A DNA stretch of 64,000 bases, taken from positions 46,586,573-46,650,572 of the forward strand of contig NC_037669.1 of the NCBI RefSeq assembly GCF_003255815.1, given 5' to 3'. Source of the DNA: Theropithecus gelada (Eukaryota; Chordata; Mammalia; Primates; Cercopithecidae). Of the stretch, positions 48,186-58,898 are shown piece by piece. The position numbers and the translations under genes were made by a program. The notes below the pieces were generated by a model. It did not search any database, was not told the DNA's origin, and was given only the letters and a program-made list of their open reading frames with translations. Each line of letters starts with the position of its first letter. Within the stretch, counting starts at the first letter, position 1.

Positions 48186-49534
48186 TATTCACCCCCCTGC
48201 TGATGTTTCTCTGAAATTAAGTATCAGGAGGACATATAATAGCCCAGTTCCACACCAGGCCAATATTATCAGATTGATGTCAGCAGTGATAATAGGAGAA
48301 GGATAAGTTGATGAGATTCCATTTATTAAATAAAGTGAAGAGAGCACACAGAGGATTTGGGGCCGCACGTGTGAGCAGGCGCTGGGCGCGCTCTGCAGGA
48401 GAATCGATGAGGGAGAGAGAACAGGGTCTGGGGTCTGGCCCCGAATCCCTCTTCTGGTCCACCTGGGAGCTGGAGTGTCCGCAGGGATGGGAGAGACTTG
48501 GCCGCCTACAATGTGTGCGCCCAAGATGAGAAGGTGCCACCCATGCTCCTGCCAGGCCGGTCTCATGGCAGAACACTTCCATTCACTTCCATTTGCTTTT
48601 CTTCCCACCTCTGTGTTGATGTGGCAGGCTGCCATGAGTTCGTGTCTTCCTCTCTCGCTTTCCTCCCTGTGGCTCCTGGGCTGGGAGCTTCCTGGCTGCC
48701 CACTGGGAGTTGGCAAGCTTCTGCCCCATGCAGAGCCCTGCCTAACATGGTTCGGAACGACTGTCTTTGGTTTTTCTGAGTACCCTTGGTTGTCTCTTTC
48801 AGAATGTCTTGGAATTTTCTCAAGGCAGAGTGGAGCTCATGTGGCGATGCACAGAGCAAGAGCTATGGAGCTGAGCACACTCTGCTCTTCCTATCCCGGC
48901 CCCTCCCACTGCTCTGTGACTGTGGGCCAGTCACGTGAGCTGCCTGTGACTCACCAACCCCATCTGCAGAACGGGACAGGAAGGCCCAGCTCACAGGGTT
49001 GTTGTGAACCTAGAACACAGGAGGTGCTGACAGGCAGAAGTTCCCAGGACCACAGACATCTAGATCCACTCTCAAATGAGGCCGAATTTTCTGCCTGTGC
49101 TGTTGACCATCAGCTCCCCTCCCACAGCCTGATCCTCACCCCAGATCTCTCCCACTGCGGAAGACTTCCTGGGCAGCACCTGGAAGCAGCTTTAGGAACC
49201 TGCTCATAAGCTACGGCTCCTCCCCTTTTCTGTTATGTGGGTTAAGGTGAGTCAGTTCATCTCTAAATAAGATAACACCTTACAGGGGAGGATGGAGATT
49301 GGGGACACCATGTGCAGACCCTGGCATGGAGCCTGGCATGTGGTGGCCATTGGAATGTAGCAGCTATTGCTGATGTGCGCCTGGGCCCAGCCACCATGCC
49401 GTGGAAAGTGCACGCTGCTCTCAGAAAGGGATCAGTGATACATTGGTCCCCCGGTCATTCCTGCCCATCCCTGCTCCCCACTCTACTTCTGGGGAACGGG
49501 TCCAACCCCTTTGTGGCATGCCTGACGACATGGG
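48186..49534. other. Unique intron with possible conserved AT-rich patch at start
   Basis: Bases 48190-48345 are AT-rich and repeat-free, with several GATAA/TTATC sites (CAATATTATCAGATTGATGT, GCAGTGATAATAGG), unlike the GC-rich DNA on either side. A 244-codon frame at 48475-49209 (+) has no recognisable domain. MIR-like antisense wording is seen at 48890-49020. Confidence 0.4.
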
Positions 49535-49990
49535 TTTCCCAGGGCTGCCAAAACAAAGCACCACATGTCAGGCCTTTCAGCCCAGAAACTTAACCTCTCA
49601 TAGTTCCAGAAGACAGAGGTTCACAATCAAGGTGTTGGTGGTCCAGGCTCACCCTGAGGCTGGAGGTGGAATCTGTCTCGGCCCCCCTAGGCTTCTGGTG
49701 GTGCTGGCATCCTTGGCATTCTGGGACACACATACTGGCGGGCACACATATCGCTCTACTGTCAGCCTCAGTCCCCGTAGTGCCTCCTCCCTGTGTGGTG
49801 GTCTCTGTGTCTTGTCTCTTCTTCATATGAGAATATGAATGGGATTCATACTGGATTAGGGGCCTACCCTGCCCCATATGCCCTTGTCTTAACTAATCAC
49901 ATCTGTAACAACCTTGTTTCCCAATAAGGCCATGTTCCAAGGCTCCAGGAAGGACATGAATTTGAGGGGATCATTAAACCCACTAACCTT
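49535..49990 (-). mobile_element. MLT1-type MaLR LTR, antisense, diverged
   Basis: CAGGGCTGCCAAAACAAAGC, CTCATAGTTCCAGAAGACAG, GAGGTTCACAATCAAGGTGT, GGCTTCTGGTGGTGCTGGCA, CTTAACTAATCACATCTGTA and CCCAATAAGGCCATGTTCCA follow the antisense order of a well-known LTR repeat. Assignment to MLT1 rather than a sister family is tentative. Confidence 0.7.
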
Positions 49991-50690
49991 TGCACATGTC
50001 TAGTTCTCAGGAGTCCCTGGACCCCTCAACCTGACCAGGTTGTCTTCTTCTGATAACAATTTGTGACCAGCACCCTCTCCAAACTAACTTAATCCAAAAG
50101 TGGAACATATAGGTTTGTACTACAAGAAAGCTAAAAATAGTACCTGGCTTCGAATTGAGGAACTCATTTGGTGTTTGGATCTGTTTCCTTTTGGACAGTG
50201 GGCCGTGGAGTTTGGAAGCCCAGTTTTATGTTCTCCCTGGGGGATCACGGTTTCACCCCATGAATGGGCCCATGAATGGGTTTGTACTAGCCCAGGCTGG
50301 CTCATGCGGGCCAAACCCATGCTACCCACGCCGGGAGGGGAGACCTGAGAAATACAGGGGTGTCTCTGCCTTACCTGAGAGTCCTGCTGTGTGAAGTCAG
50401 TGCATTAATAGACAGCGATGGCACAGCTCCTGCCTTGTAGCACTGCCTGGTCCAGTGTTTCCTTACCTTCAATGCCCCTGCTTGGCAGAGTCTCAGATAC
50501 AGCCAGTTGTGTGCTTTGAACCAGCAGGCTGTGCTGCTGACTCTGAGCCAAGGAGAACAGAAGGGACAACCTGACCCTGCCCAACAGTCTGCAGTTCCTA
50601 TCTAGGCACAAACAGGCAACACTTCATAACCCAGTGGCGGCCCTGGACCCAGGAGGTTTGTGCAGTCATGGACAGCTACATAGGCACTTG
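49991..50690. other. Unique intron preceding the 34-bp array
   Basis: No named repeat or exon was seen. Confidence 0.4.
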
Positions 50691-51744
50691 CCATGGACGG
50701 AAGGGAAGGCTGCGCGGACACCTGCCGTGGACGGAAGGGAAGGCTGCGCGGACTCCTGCCGTGGACGGAAGGGAAGGCTGCACGGACACCTGCCGTGGAC
50801 GGAAGGGAAGGCTGCGCGGACTCCTGCCGTGGACGGAAGGGAAGGCTGCGCGGACTCCTGCCGTGGACGGAAGGGAAGGCTGCGCGGACTCCTACTGTGG
50901 ATGGAAAGGAGGTTGCACAGAGGTCTGCTGTGGATGAAAGGGAAGGCTGCACAGACTCCTGCTGTGGATGGAAAGGAAGGCTGCACAGAGCCTTATCACT
51001 AATGGGAAGGAAAGGCTGCACGGAGGCTTGCTTGGATAGAAGGGAAGCGTGCAGATTGTCTTGGATATGAAGGGAAAGCTGCACACAGAATTCTCATGGA
51101 TGGAAGGAAAGCTGCACAGAGGAATGTTTATGATGAGAAGGGAAGAATGCAGAGCCTTGCCATAGATGGGAAGGAAGGATGCACAGAAGCTTTTCTGATG
51201 AGAAGAAAAGGCACAAAACCTTGTCATGGATGGAAGTGAACGCTGCACAGATGTCTTGTCATAGAAGGAAGGGAAATCTTCAGAGACATTTGTTAGGGAG
51301 GAAGGGAGGGCTGCACAGTGGCTTGTTGTGTTATGAATGGGAAGGAAGACTGCACAGAGGCTTGCCATGGCTGTGTAGGGAAGTCTCCACACAGAATTCT
51401 CATTCCTGCACAGATGATGGGAAAAGAAGGCTGCGCAGAGGACTGTCATGGATGGAAGTGAGCACTGCACCAAGTTTTGTCTGTGAGGGAAAGGAAGGCT
51501 TCAGAGAGGCTTTCTGTGCATGGAAGAAAAAGTTGTATGCAGGGTAGTTAGAGACAGAGATAAAGGCTGCACAGAGGCCTCCCATAGAAGGAAGTGTAGT
51601 TTACAGGGGCTTGTCCTATAAGAAGGAAGGTCTGCAGAGAGGCTTATTGTGGATTGGCGGGAAGGCTGTGCACTAGAATGTCTATGAAGGGAATGGAAGA
51701 CTGCAATGAAAGTTGTCAGATAGAAGGGAATGCTACAGAGAGAC

Positions 51745-52038
51745 TTTTTTTCTTTTGAGACAAAGTCTCGCTCTGTCTCTCAGGCTGGAGTGCAGTGGCA
51801 TGCTCTCTGCTCACTGCAACATCTGCCTCCTGGGTGCAAGTGATTCTCCTGCCTCAGCCTCCCAAGTAAGTGGGATTACAGGCTCTTACCACCATGCCTG
51901 GCTAATTTGTGTATTTTTTGTAGAGATGAGGTTTCACCGTGTTGGCCAGGCAGGTCTCAAACTCCTGACCTCAAGTGATCTGCCTGCTTCGGCCTCCCAA
52001 AGTGCTGGGATTACAGGCATGAGCCATTGCATCTGGTC
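51745..52038 (-). mobile_element. AluS-type SINE, antisense, in the minisatellite
   Basis: A full-length reverse Alu with a broken T head (TTTTTTTCTTTTGAGACAAA) and the end GAGCCATTGCATCTGGTC. Array sequence with CTGCACAG continues on both sides, so the Alu landed in an already existing tandem repeat. Confidence 0.95.
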
Positions 52039-52296
52039 TGCACAGGATTTTCATGGATGGGAAAGAAAGGCTACACAGAGGAATGGCTATGATGTGAAGG
52101 AGAGGGTGTTCAGAAGCTTGTCATGGGTGGGATGGGGCAGCTGCACAGAGCCATACCATTGTTAGGAAGGGAATGATGCAGAAAGCATTGTTGTTGATGG
52201 GAAGGAAAGGTTGCATGGATTGTTGTTATGGATTGAAGGTTGCATATGTCATAGATGGGAAGCGAAGGTCACACGGAAGCTTGTTATGGATGAAAT

Positions 52297-52640
52297 TGAT
52301 ATGGTTTGGCTCTGTTTCCCCACCCAAATCTCATCTTGAATTGTAATCCCCACGTGTCGAGGAAGGAAGGTAATTGGATCATGGGGCTGGTTTTCCCCAG
52401 GCTGTTCTCACGATGGTGAGTTCTCACGAGACCTGATGATTTTGTAAGGGGCTCTTCCCCCCTTTGCCTTTCTGTCTCACGTGCCACCATGTAAGATGTG
52501 CCTGCTTCCCCCTCCACTGTGATTTTAAGTTTCCTGAGGCCTCACCAGCAATGCAAAACTGTAAGTCAATTACCTCTTTTCTTTATCAATTACCCAGTCT
52601 CAGGCAGTTATTTATAGGAGTGTGAAAACAGACTAATACA
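52297..52640 (+). mobile_element. MST-type MaLR solo LTR, sense
   Basis: It runs from TGATATGGTTTGGCTCTGTT to GTGAAAACAGACTAATACA, with CACCCAAATCTCATCTTGAA, GGAAGGTAATTGGATCATGG and GCCACCATGTAAGATGTGCC between. It is a complete 344-base LTR with TG...CA ends. It sits in the decayed part of the 34-bp array and has no internal viral sequence. Confidence 0.93.
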
Positions 52641-52845
52641 AAAAAAAATGAATACTGTACAGAATGTTGTCATGTAACTAAGGGAAGACTTCATAGAAGC
52701 TTTCCATAGATAGAAGGAAAAGTTGCATAGAAGCTTTGCATGGATTGGAAGGGAGGTTGCTCAGAGGCGTGTCATGAGTGGAAAGGGAAGGGTACAGAGG
52801 TTATGGATGCAAGGGAAGGTTGCACAGAGACTTATGATAGTGGAC

Positions 52846-55800
52846 CCAGACCAGAGAGAAGGAAGAGGGAGGGAGGATCTCCTGGGTCTCTAGCTAATTA
52901 TGGGTTCTTCACCAAGTGTAGTGCATTCTGCCTGAGGAGAAATGGGAATGAGACCAGGGGCCAGTCAGCCACCAGACATGTGAGGTCAGTTCCCTCATCC
53001 AACTGGGGATGGGCTGGGGACACAGACCACCTTCTCAGGGCACTCAGGCTGGCGGCAGAGTTATACCAGCTCTCCGACAATGGCAGGGTGACAGGTCACA
53101 GTGTCAGGGTGCTTGAGGTAGCCTGAGGTCCATGGGAGACCTAGCAGGCCGTCAGGTCTGGGTATAGTCTAACTAGGCCTGAGATCTGGCCCTGCTTTTC
53201 AAATGACGATCTTAAGCAAGTTACTGTATCACTTGGAGACTCTGGGTTTGTTTTTGTTTTGTGTTGTGTTGTTTTGTTTTAAGGAAAAACAGAGTTTCTA
53301 CCTTATGTGGGCCTGCTTGGGATTAAATGAGATAATGCTTAGCACATTGTGTGGTGAGTTGTAATTACCCAAGAAATGAGTTTTTGAACTGCCTTGGTGT
53401 TTTAGAAATCTGTGGCCTGCGTTATGTTCTAAAAGCATCACTGTTGGCTGGAAGTAGAGAGGACCATTGAGAGGCTATTTAATGACAGTGAAGACAAGGG
53501 CATGGGCTAGGGCTCTCCTGTAGGCTAGACTTGGGGGCGTTCTGTGGGCTTGGGGGCTGGAGAAGTTGGGTGCTCCAGGTATGCAGCTGGACCAGCTGGG
53601 TGTTGGTGCTGCCTACCCAACTGAAATTCAGAAGGAGATGCTGGGGTGAGGGCTAGCCATGCCTGGTCCCAGTGGGCCTGTGGCCACCTGCTGGGCTGCA
53701 TGGCAGGCAGGAGACAGCAGGTCTTGAGCTGGGCACCATGCTGGTGTGCTGAGAGGACAAGGGCAGGGCCACAGGTGGAGCTTACACACAGGCGGAGGCC
53801 CAGGGTCCAGCAGAAGAGAACCAGAGTGAGGGACCAGAGAGGCAGTGAGGGCCAGGCGGGTGTTGTCAGCCGAGCAGTGAGGCTCGGCATGGGGCCCAGG
53901 GGAGTGGGGCAGGGGGAGCCCCAGGCAGCACCTCTCTGAGCAAGGAGAAGCTGCTGTGGCCTGGGATGGAGATGGAGGCAAAAGGGGGTTTCGATTGGAA
54001 AAACTTTTCCATATTTTGAGAGATGAATGTGTTTTGGGTGGAGTGCGGGGAATGGAGAAGGTCCAGGAGAGGAGGTCAGTGGGAGAGGCCTGCTCAGGCA
54101 CAGGGGTTGGGAAGGAACCACGTGGGGCCTCTACACTCTGCTGTGTATGTGGTCTCAGCAGACAGGGTGGGAGCTCTGGGGGTCAGGCAGACCTATGTGG
54201 CCTGCTCGCCAGGGACCAGGACCCATGTGCCCTGTCCATGGTCATCACACTCTCAGGGCCATCAGGAGGCTGTGTGTGGGGTCTTCTGTAGTCCTATTTA
54301 CTGAACGCCGATGATTCCTTCAGGGCCACAGTGTGGTACTGAGCACATTCTGACTGGGCCGTCTTGGGCATCACCTGCCATTCTCCTGCCATCCTGTCAA
54401 CAGCTCTGTGGGGCAGGGTCCTCCTCCGTACCTGATGCACCGACCACACAGTGGGAAGTGACAAAGCCAGCGCCTTGCCCCAGATTTGTCTGATCCCAGA
54501 ACCTGTGTTCTTTCCACTAGACCAAGAGTCCCAGCCTCAGGCATCTGCTAGCTCCTTGTTGAAGGGACACTGTGATTATGCAGACACGCTAATGCCTTAA
54601 CATGCCTGAGGAGGAGGCACTACTGAGGCTGGGTGAGGTCTGAACTAGGTCTTGAATGATATCAGAGCTTATGCTGTAGAGGGAGGGACCCTTTAAGGTA
54701 AGGTTCCACCCTCCAAGCCCTACGTCTGCAGTTCCACCACCCCAGCATACCCTCAGCTCTTCTCTGCCAAGTGCCTCCAGTAACCCAGCCTTTCTGCAAG
54801 TGCACCCCACTCCGGGCCCTGGCCCCACCTCAGTTTCTCACACTGATGGCTAGGTTGCTGTGAGAACTGCACTTCACAGCACACACTTCTGTTCATCTCT
54901 GGGGCAAGCGGTGTTACTGTTCCCATTGTACCGATGAGGAACATAAGAGCCAGTGAGGCGAGCCAACTTCCTGGGCATTGCCTATGATGCCTGTGCAAAC
55001 AGACACCCCATACACCAATGCAAATGGCATGAACCCCTTCGAAGCCACATGGACCATTAGATCTTCATTCTCCAAGGAAATGTCCTCACACAGGGGTACA
55101 GGACTTATTTCTATCCCTGGTAAGTTCGTAGCACACTTTGGGTACCTTTATCTGTGCATGTGAAGAGTAGCTGTTTGCAAGACGATGTTTTTGAACATGG
55201 GAGCTGTTTTGTATGCATTGTAAACAGGGTCGTGGTGTGCCAGGGCTGGGAGGGGTTCAGGGTGGATAGAGTGCACCTACTTTTGTGAATGGCTTCACCC
55301 AAGGCCTAGCCCTGCCTGCTTCAGAGAAAGCTTTTTATTTCCAGAGCTGTTCTCTCCCTCTCTTACCCCATTCAGAGCCTTTTTATGGACAAATGGGTGA
55401 AATTTCTTCCAGTTGACATTTGCCTCCCATTCTGTCTCCTCATATTGTTCTCATAAGTCCCAGCAGAGAGGCTGCCATGGTCCCACGGGCAATACTGGCA
55501 TGGACGGGATAGATTTCACCATGGCCCAGTTTCTCCTGAACTGGGAGCCCACTGGGAGGTTTGCCCTCAAAACACAGAGGCCCTTGCCCTGGGACCTGAA
55601 ACCAAAGTAAGAAAAGCCAGTGAGGAGGGGACACAGCCAGGTTGACCATGGGGAGAGGGGCAAATGTGGCTGTGTCTTCCTGTGCGTTGCCATTCCGCAA
55701 AGGAAGTGTCAGCGTCTCTGTTGTGCCTCTGTAGAGGGCAGGGCTTGGCAGGTCAGCGCTCCAGCTCCATGAGGCTCAGCCGCACGACTCAGGCTGGGGC

Positions 55801-57909
55801 CACTTAGCCTCCGCCTGTCCTGTCCCTGACACCTCCTTTCACATAGATCAGTAAGCCTCACAGAGTTACAGCTTAGGACAGCTCTGCCCTTACCAAACCT
55901 GGGGCTTCCCCTGAGCCACTCACCATGACACACAGGGCCCCTCAGTGCCTGCTGGCCTCCACGGTGCAGCCAGGAACCAGGCTCACCAGGGCCCCATGAG
56001 GGCAGGGTGGGGTCCTGCTTCAGGGTAGTGCAGCAGAGGCTATGATGGAAGTCATGCTCTGGGGTCTCAGACTCTAGAGGGCCAGCACCGTCAGGAGGAG
56101 CAGAAGACATGGCAAGAGACTGGTAGGAGGGGACAGCAGTACAGGTGACGGGAGAGAGCCCAGGGAGACTGGCAGTGCCACTGAAGGCGCCCACTGCCCT
56201 GCAGATTTAACCCTGCCTGGGGAAGGGAGAGCACAGCCTTCCAAGGATGGAGAGCCAGGGAGCAGAATAGGAGGGGAGGCCTCTGCGATGAAGGCAGAGA
56301 GCCAAGATCTGACCTGTGACTTAAAAGCGCTCTTAAAACAGGTGTCCCAACAGTCAGAACCAAAGTCGTGTGTGCAGTCCCTGGGAACGCCTGCCTGAGA
56401 CAAAATGCCATGAGACCAGCTGTCCCCCAAGAAAGAAGCAGCCTAAAAAGCCCACAACTAGACGTACCCATGTCACAGTTCTTAAATACAGATGTGGAGC
56501 CATGCTTAAGCACCTGGGGAGGAATAAGGGGCTGCCCCAGACACCCTAGCTGTATTCTTGTCCCAGCTGCCTGTGCGGCAGCTGACGCAGGCCAGCAAAG
56601 TGGGTCTCCAGAGCCGGGCAGAGGACTGCACGCCAGGGGCTTATCTGCCCTGCATATGTAAGAATGAGAGGTCAGTGCAGATAAAAGACCTCCCCCCACC
56701 CCCCGCCCAGTCCTCTTCAGGAAATAAGAGGACCCTTTAAGAATTGGTGTATACAATGTAGACATGAGCCAGAATTGTGACTTTAATGGCTAGGATGGGG
56801 TGGAATTCAAGGACCCAGGCCAGGGCTAGGCCACCATGGCCTGCCCCGGCAGGAAGGGGAAGGCGTGCTCTGCTTTCACATCCTTTACCTCGGCAGTGGT
56901 GTGGCATGGCAGCCACAGGCGGCTGCACCCCACCCCACACTCATCCCTCCCCGTCTTTAATTTAGGGACTGTTCATTTTGCTGGTGCCCTGGGGATGAGT
57001 CTTGCTGGCCTTAGCTGAACATGGGACACACACTGCTCATGTTAGCGATGGGTTAGACATGGGTATGTGACCTGGTCCTAGACAGTGAGTGGAGGAGAAA
57101 CCTGGAGTGGGGTTTGAGGGGAGCATTGTCCCGCCTAGTCAGATGAGACAGCAGAGAGACCTGCTCCTCCCTGCTACCTTTGATCTCTACTGCAGAGAGG
57201 ACTGCACTGCATTCAGTGGCCTGAGGATGACATGGACGAGAAGGGAAGGCCAGGCCTGGGTGGCATCACTGCTAAGTCAGCAGTGTACAGAAGTGTCCAC
57301 CCGCAGACTTCTGGAGTGAGACAGCTAAATACAGGGTCCTGTTCCCAAGCTGTCGATCATACTGATGCTGGTGGTTTCTAGCTGAGGAACTGTGTTCGAG
57401 ATATTGTTAGATGATAATGACTCTGGAGACCCTGGTAGGAGAGCAACTGACCTACATATCTCTCTCTCCACGTGCCTGGAGCAGAGCTGTGGCATGTGTG
57501 ACAGTGATCCTTTCTATTACTAAGAAACTTAAGGAATGGCTTTCTACATTTTTACAGCTCTTTTTGGTGCCCTTAGCCATGAGTGGTGTTCAATTTGGAA
57601 AGGCTGTCAAGTGCTACAGTAGGTCCATCTACAGCTGGGAAGGGTCCTGGCCTAAAACCCACTTAAGAAAACAAATTAGCAGCAACAGTACATCCAAAGG
57701 CATGTAAATAAATATGCCCCGCTCCTCCACTGTCCAGCTGTGTGGCCTTATTTCTCTGAGCCTCAGTTTCCTGATTTGTGTGAACAGCATGATGAACGAT
57801 AGTGTCTGCTACCAGAGCTGTGAGGAGCAGCACTGAGCACGTGCAGCAACCAGAGGACAGCGCCTGGCCGGCAGGGAGTGCACAAATGTGCTGCTGTGTG
57901 TCAGTGTGC

Positions 57910-57911
<2 letters not shown>
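52846..57911. other. Unique GC-rich intron
   Basis: About 5 kb with few recognisable repeats. MIR-like traces lie near 54290-54510 (CCATCCTGTCAACAGCTCTG) and 54840-54960 (CCATTGTACCGATGAGGAAC), with a short GTTTT simple stretch at 53248-53280. Long frames of 198 codons at 53525-54121 (-) and 224 codons at 56091-56765 (-) have no recognised domain, no splice context and overlapping rivals on other frames. Confidence 0.45.

Positions 57912-57960
<49 letters not shown>
57912..57960. repeat. (GT)24 microsatellite
   Basis: About 24 uninterrupted GT units, the longest simple dinucleotide repeat in the window, 800 bases upstream of the CHCH exon. Likely polymorphic. Confidence 0.95.
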
Positions 57961-57961
<1 letters not shown>

Positions 57962-58762
57962 GAGAGGGAGAGGAGTCTGGAAGGAGACCAACCGATCCAA
58001 AACTATGCTCAGGAGGCTGGGCCAGTGACTGAATTTAGTGTCATCTATGTTTGCTCTTTTTTCCCCACAATTTTAGAAAGTGAACTTATTCACTTTTGTG
58101 GGTTCTAAAACTACTTTGAAAAAGAAAGAAAAGAATAGTAAATTACCCCCAAAGTATTATCGTGGTTACCTCTAAGAAGTAAAAAGAACATTTTTCATTT
58201 CTTCAGACATTTCTGTAGAGTTCATTTTCCTTGTTGCACACATATTAGTTTTAAATCAGGAGAAAAGTAAGTCACATGATTATAGTCATGGGTAAACCAC
58301 AGGCACAGGAAAGCAGCTGACAGCTATGCTGGGCACAGTGGGGCGGGCTGTCCCAGGCATAGAGGGATGGCTATCCTGGGCGCAGCGGGAAAAGCTGTCC
58401 TGGAGGTGAGCTGCACCGTCCTCATGGGGGCCCTCCAGTGGGGGTAAGCTCGCTGGGCTTTCCTGCCTCCTGGAGGTGCTCAGGCCCCAATGAAGGAGCC
58501 CGGTGTGGAGCCCCAGACCACAGCACATTTCAATGTCTGCTATATTGTGAGCCTAAGCCACTGACCACAGGGCTTGACCCCTGCGACCGTCCTCTCATTT
58601 CTAGAATGGGAAAGCACAGTGCTTCTCTCTGAGGGTTAAAAGGACGCTGGTGGGTGTCAGGGGCTTAGCCTAGCGCCTGGCAGGTAGGTAGAGTGAATGT
58701 GAATTCTCTCCCCTGCCTGCTGGCACCTGAGCCCCAGGCCTGCCTGCTCATGTCTTCTGCAG
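57961..58762. other. Intron upstream of the CHCH exon
   Basis: AT-rich 58050-58270, then short imperfect repeats of a GGGCACAGTGGGGCGGGCTG-like unit near 58330-58400 (CTGTCCCAGGCATAGAGGGA, CTATCCTGGGCGCAGCGGGA). A MIR-type antisense stretch lies at about 58560-58690. Confidence 0.45.
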
Positions 58763-58898
58763 GCCCCGCAGGGTGGAGCCCATCTGCTCAGGGCTGCAGG
58801 CCCAGATCCTCCACTGCTACCGAGATCGCCCGCATGAGGTGCTGCTGTGCTCAGACCTGGTCAAGGCATACCAGCGCTGCGTGAGCGCCGCCCACAAG
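58763..58898 (+). CDS. CHCHD6: CHCHD6 CHCH-domain exon (twin CX9C)
   Basis: This 136-nt exon follows TTCTGCAG (AG at 58761-58762) and ends before GTAAGG at 58899. Its first G completes the Lys codon of the previous exon, and 45 codons follow, starting PRRVEPICSGLQAQ and ending SAAHK. It contains two perfect CX9C motifs. Counting from the first Pro, the cysteines are at 8 and 18, and at 29 and 39. In this family these four cysteines form two disulfides through the Mia40/CHCHD4 relay and hold the helical hairpin in the intermembrane space. Ile follows Pro-6 where I recall Val in human. All four Cys are intact and there are no stops. A second AG at 58770-58771 could act as an alternative acceptor and would remove Pro-Arg-Arg in frame. 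Confidence 0.96.

Larger units (their letters stand above)
50691..52845. repeat. 34-bp minisatellite with graded decay, split by Alu and LTR
   Basis: From 50695 at least six near-identical 34-bp units run head to tail. GGACGG recurs at 50695, 50729, 50763 and 50797, with the unit GGACGGAAGGGAAGGCTGCG followed by CGGACTCCTGCCGT. From about 50890 the same unit continues in increasingly diverged form (ATGGAAAGGAAGGCTGCACA and the like) at roughly 35-base spacing to 51740, resumes after an Alu at 52039-52296, and again after an LTR at 52641-52845. Because 34 is not a multiple of three, the core is open in several frames on both strands. The proteins so predicted are artefacts. Confidence 0.93.
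15906..58762 (+). other. CHCHD6: CHCHD6 penultimate-stage intron, ~42.9 kb
   Basis: It begins GTAAGAATATG and ends TCATGTCTTCTGCAG. It joins AA of a Lys codon to G, so it is a phase 2 intron. It carries most of the repeats of the window. No extra exon with coding resemblance to CHCHD6 was seen inside. Confidence 0.9.

Noticed and set aside
48475..49209. 244-codon + strand open frame, the longest non-repeat frame
   Set aside because: GC-rich intron. No recognisable domain, no flanking consensus splice sites and competing frames on the same stretch.
50602..51084. Open frames of 89-193 codons on both strands across the 34-bp repeat
   Set aside because: The unit length is not a multiple of three, so the homogeneous core is open in several frames on both strands. 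The repetitive peptides follow from the DNA repeat, not from selection.
50691..51740. CRISPR-like array of 34-bp repeats
   Set aside because: Units abut head to tail with no unique spacers, and the setting is a primate intron.
53525..54121. 198-codon - strand frame
   Set aside because: Pro/Leu-rich chance translation of GC-rich intron. Nothing family-like.
56091..56765. 224-codon - strand frame in the CHCHD6 intron
   Set aside because: No recognisable domain, and overlapping frames of similar length in other phases suggest GC-driven chance.
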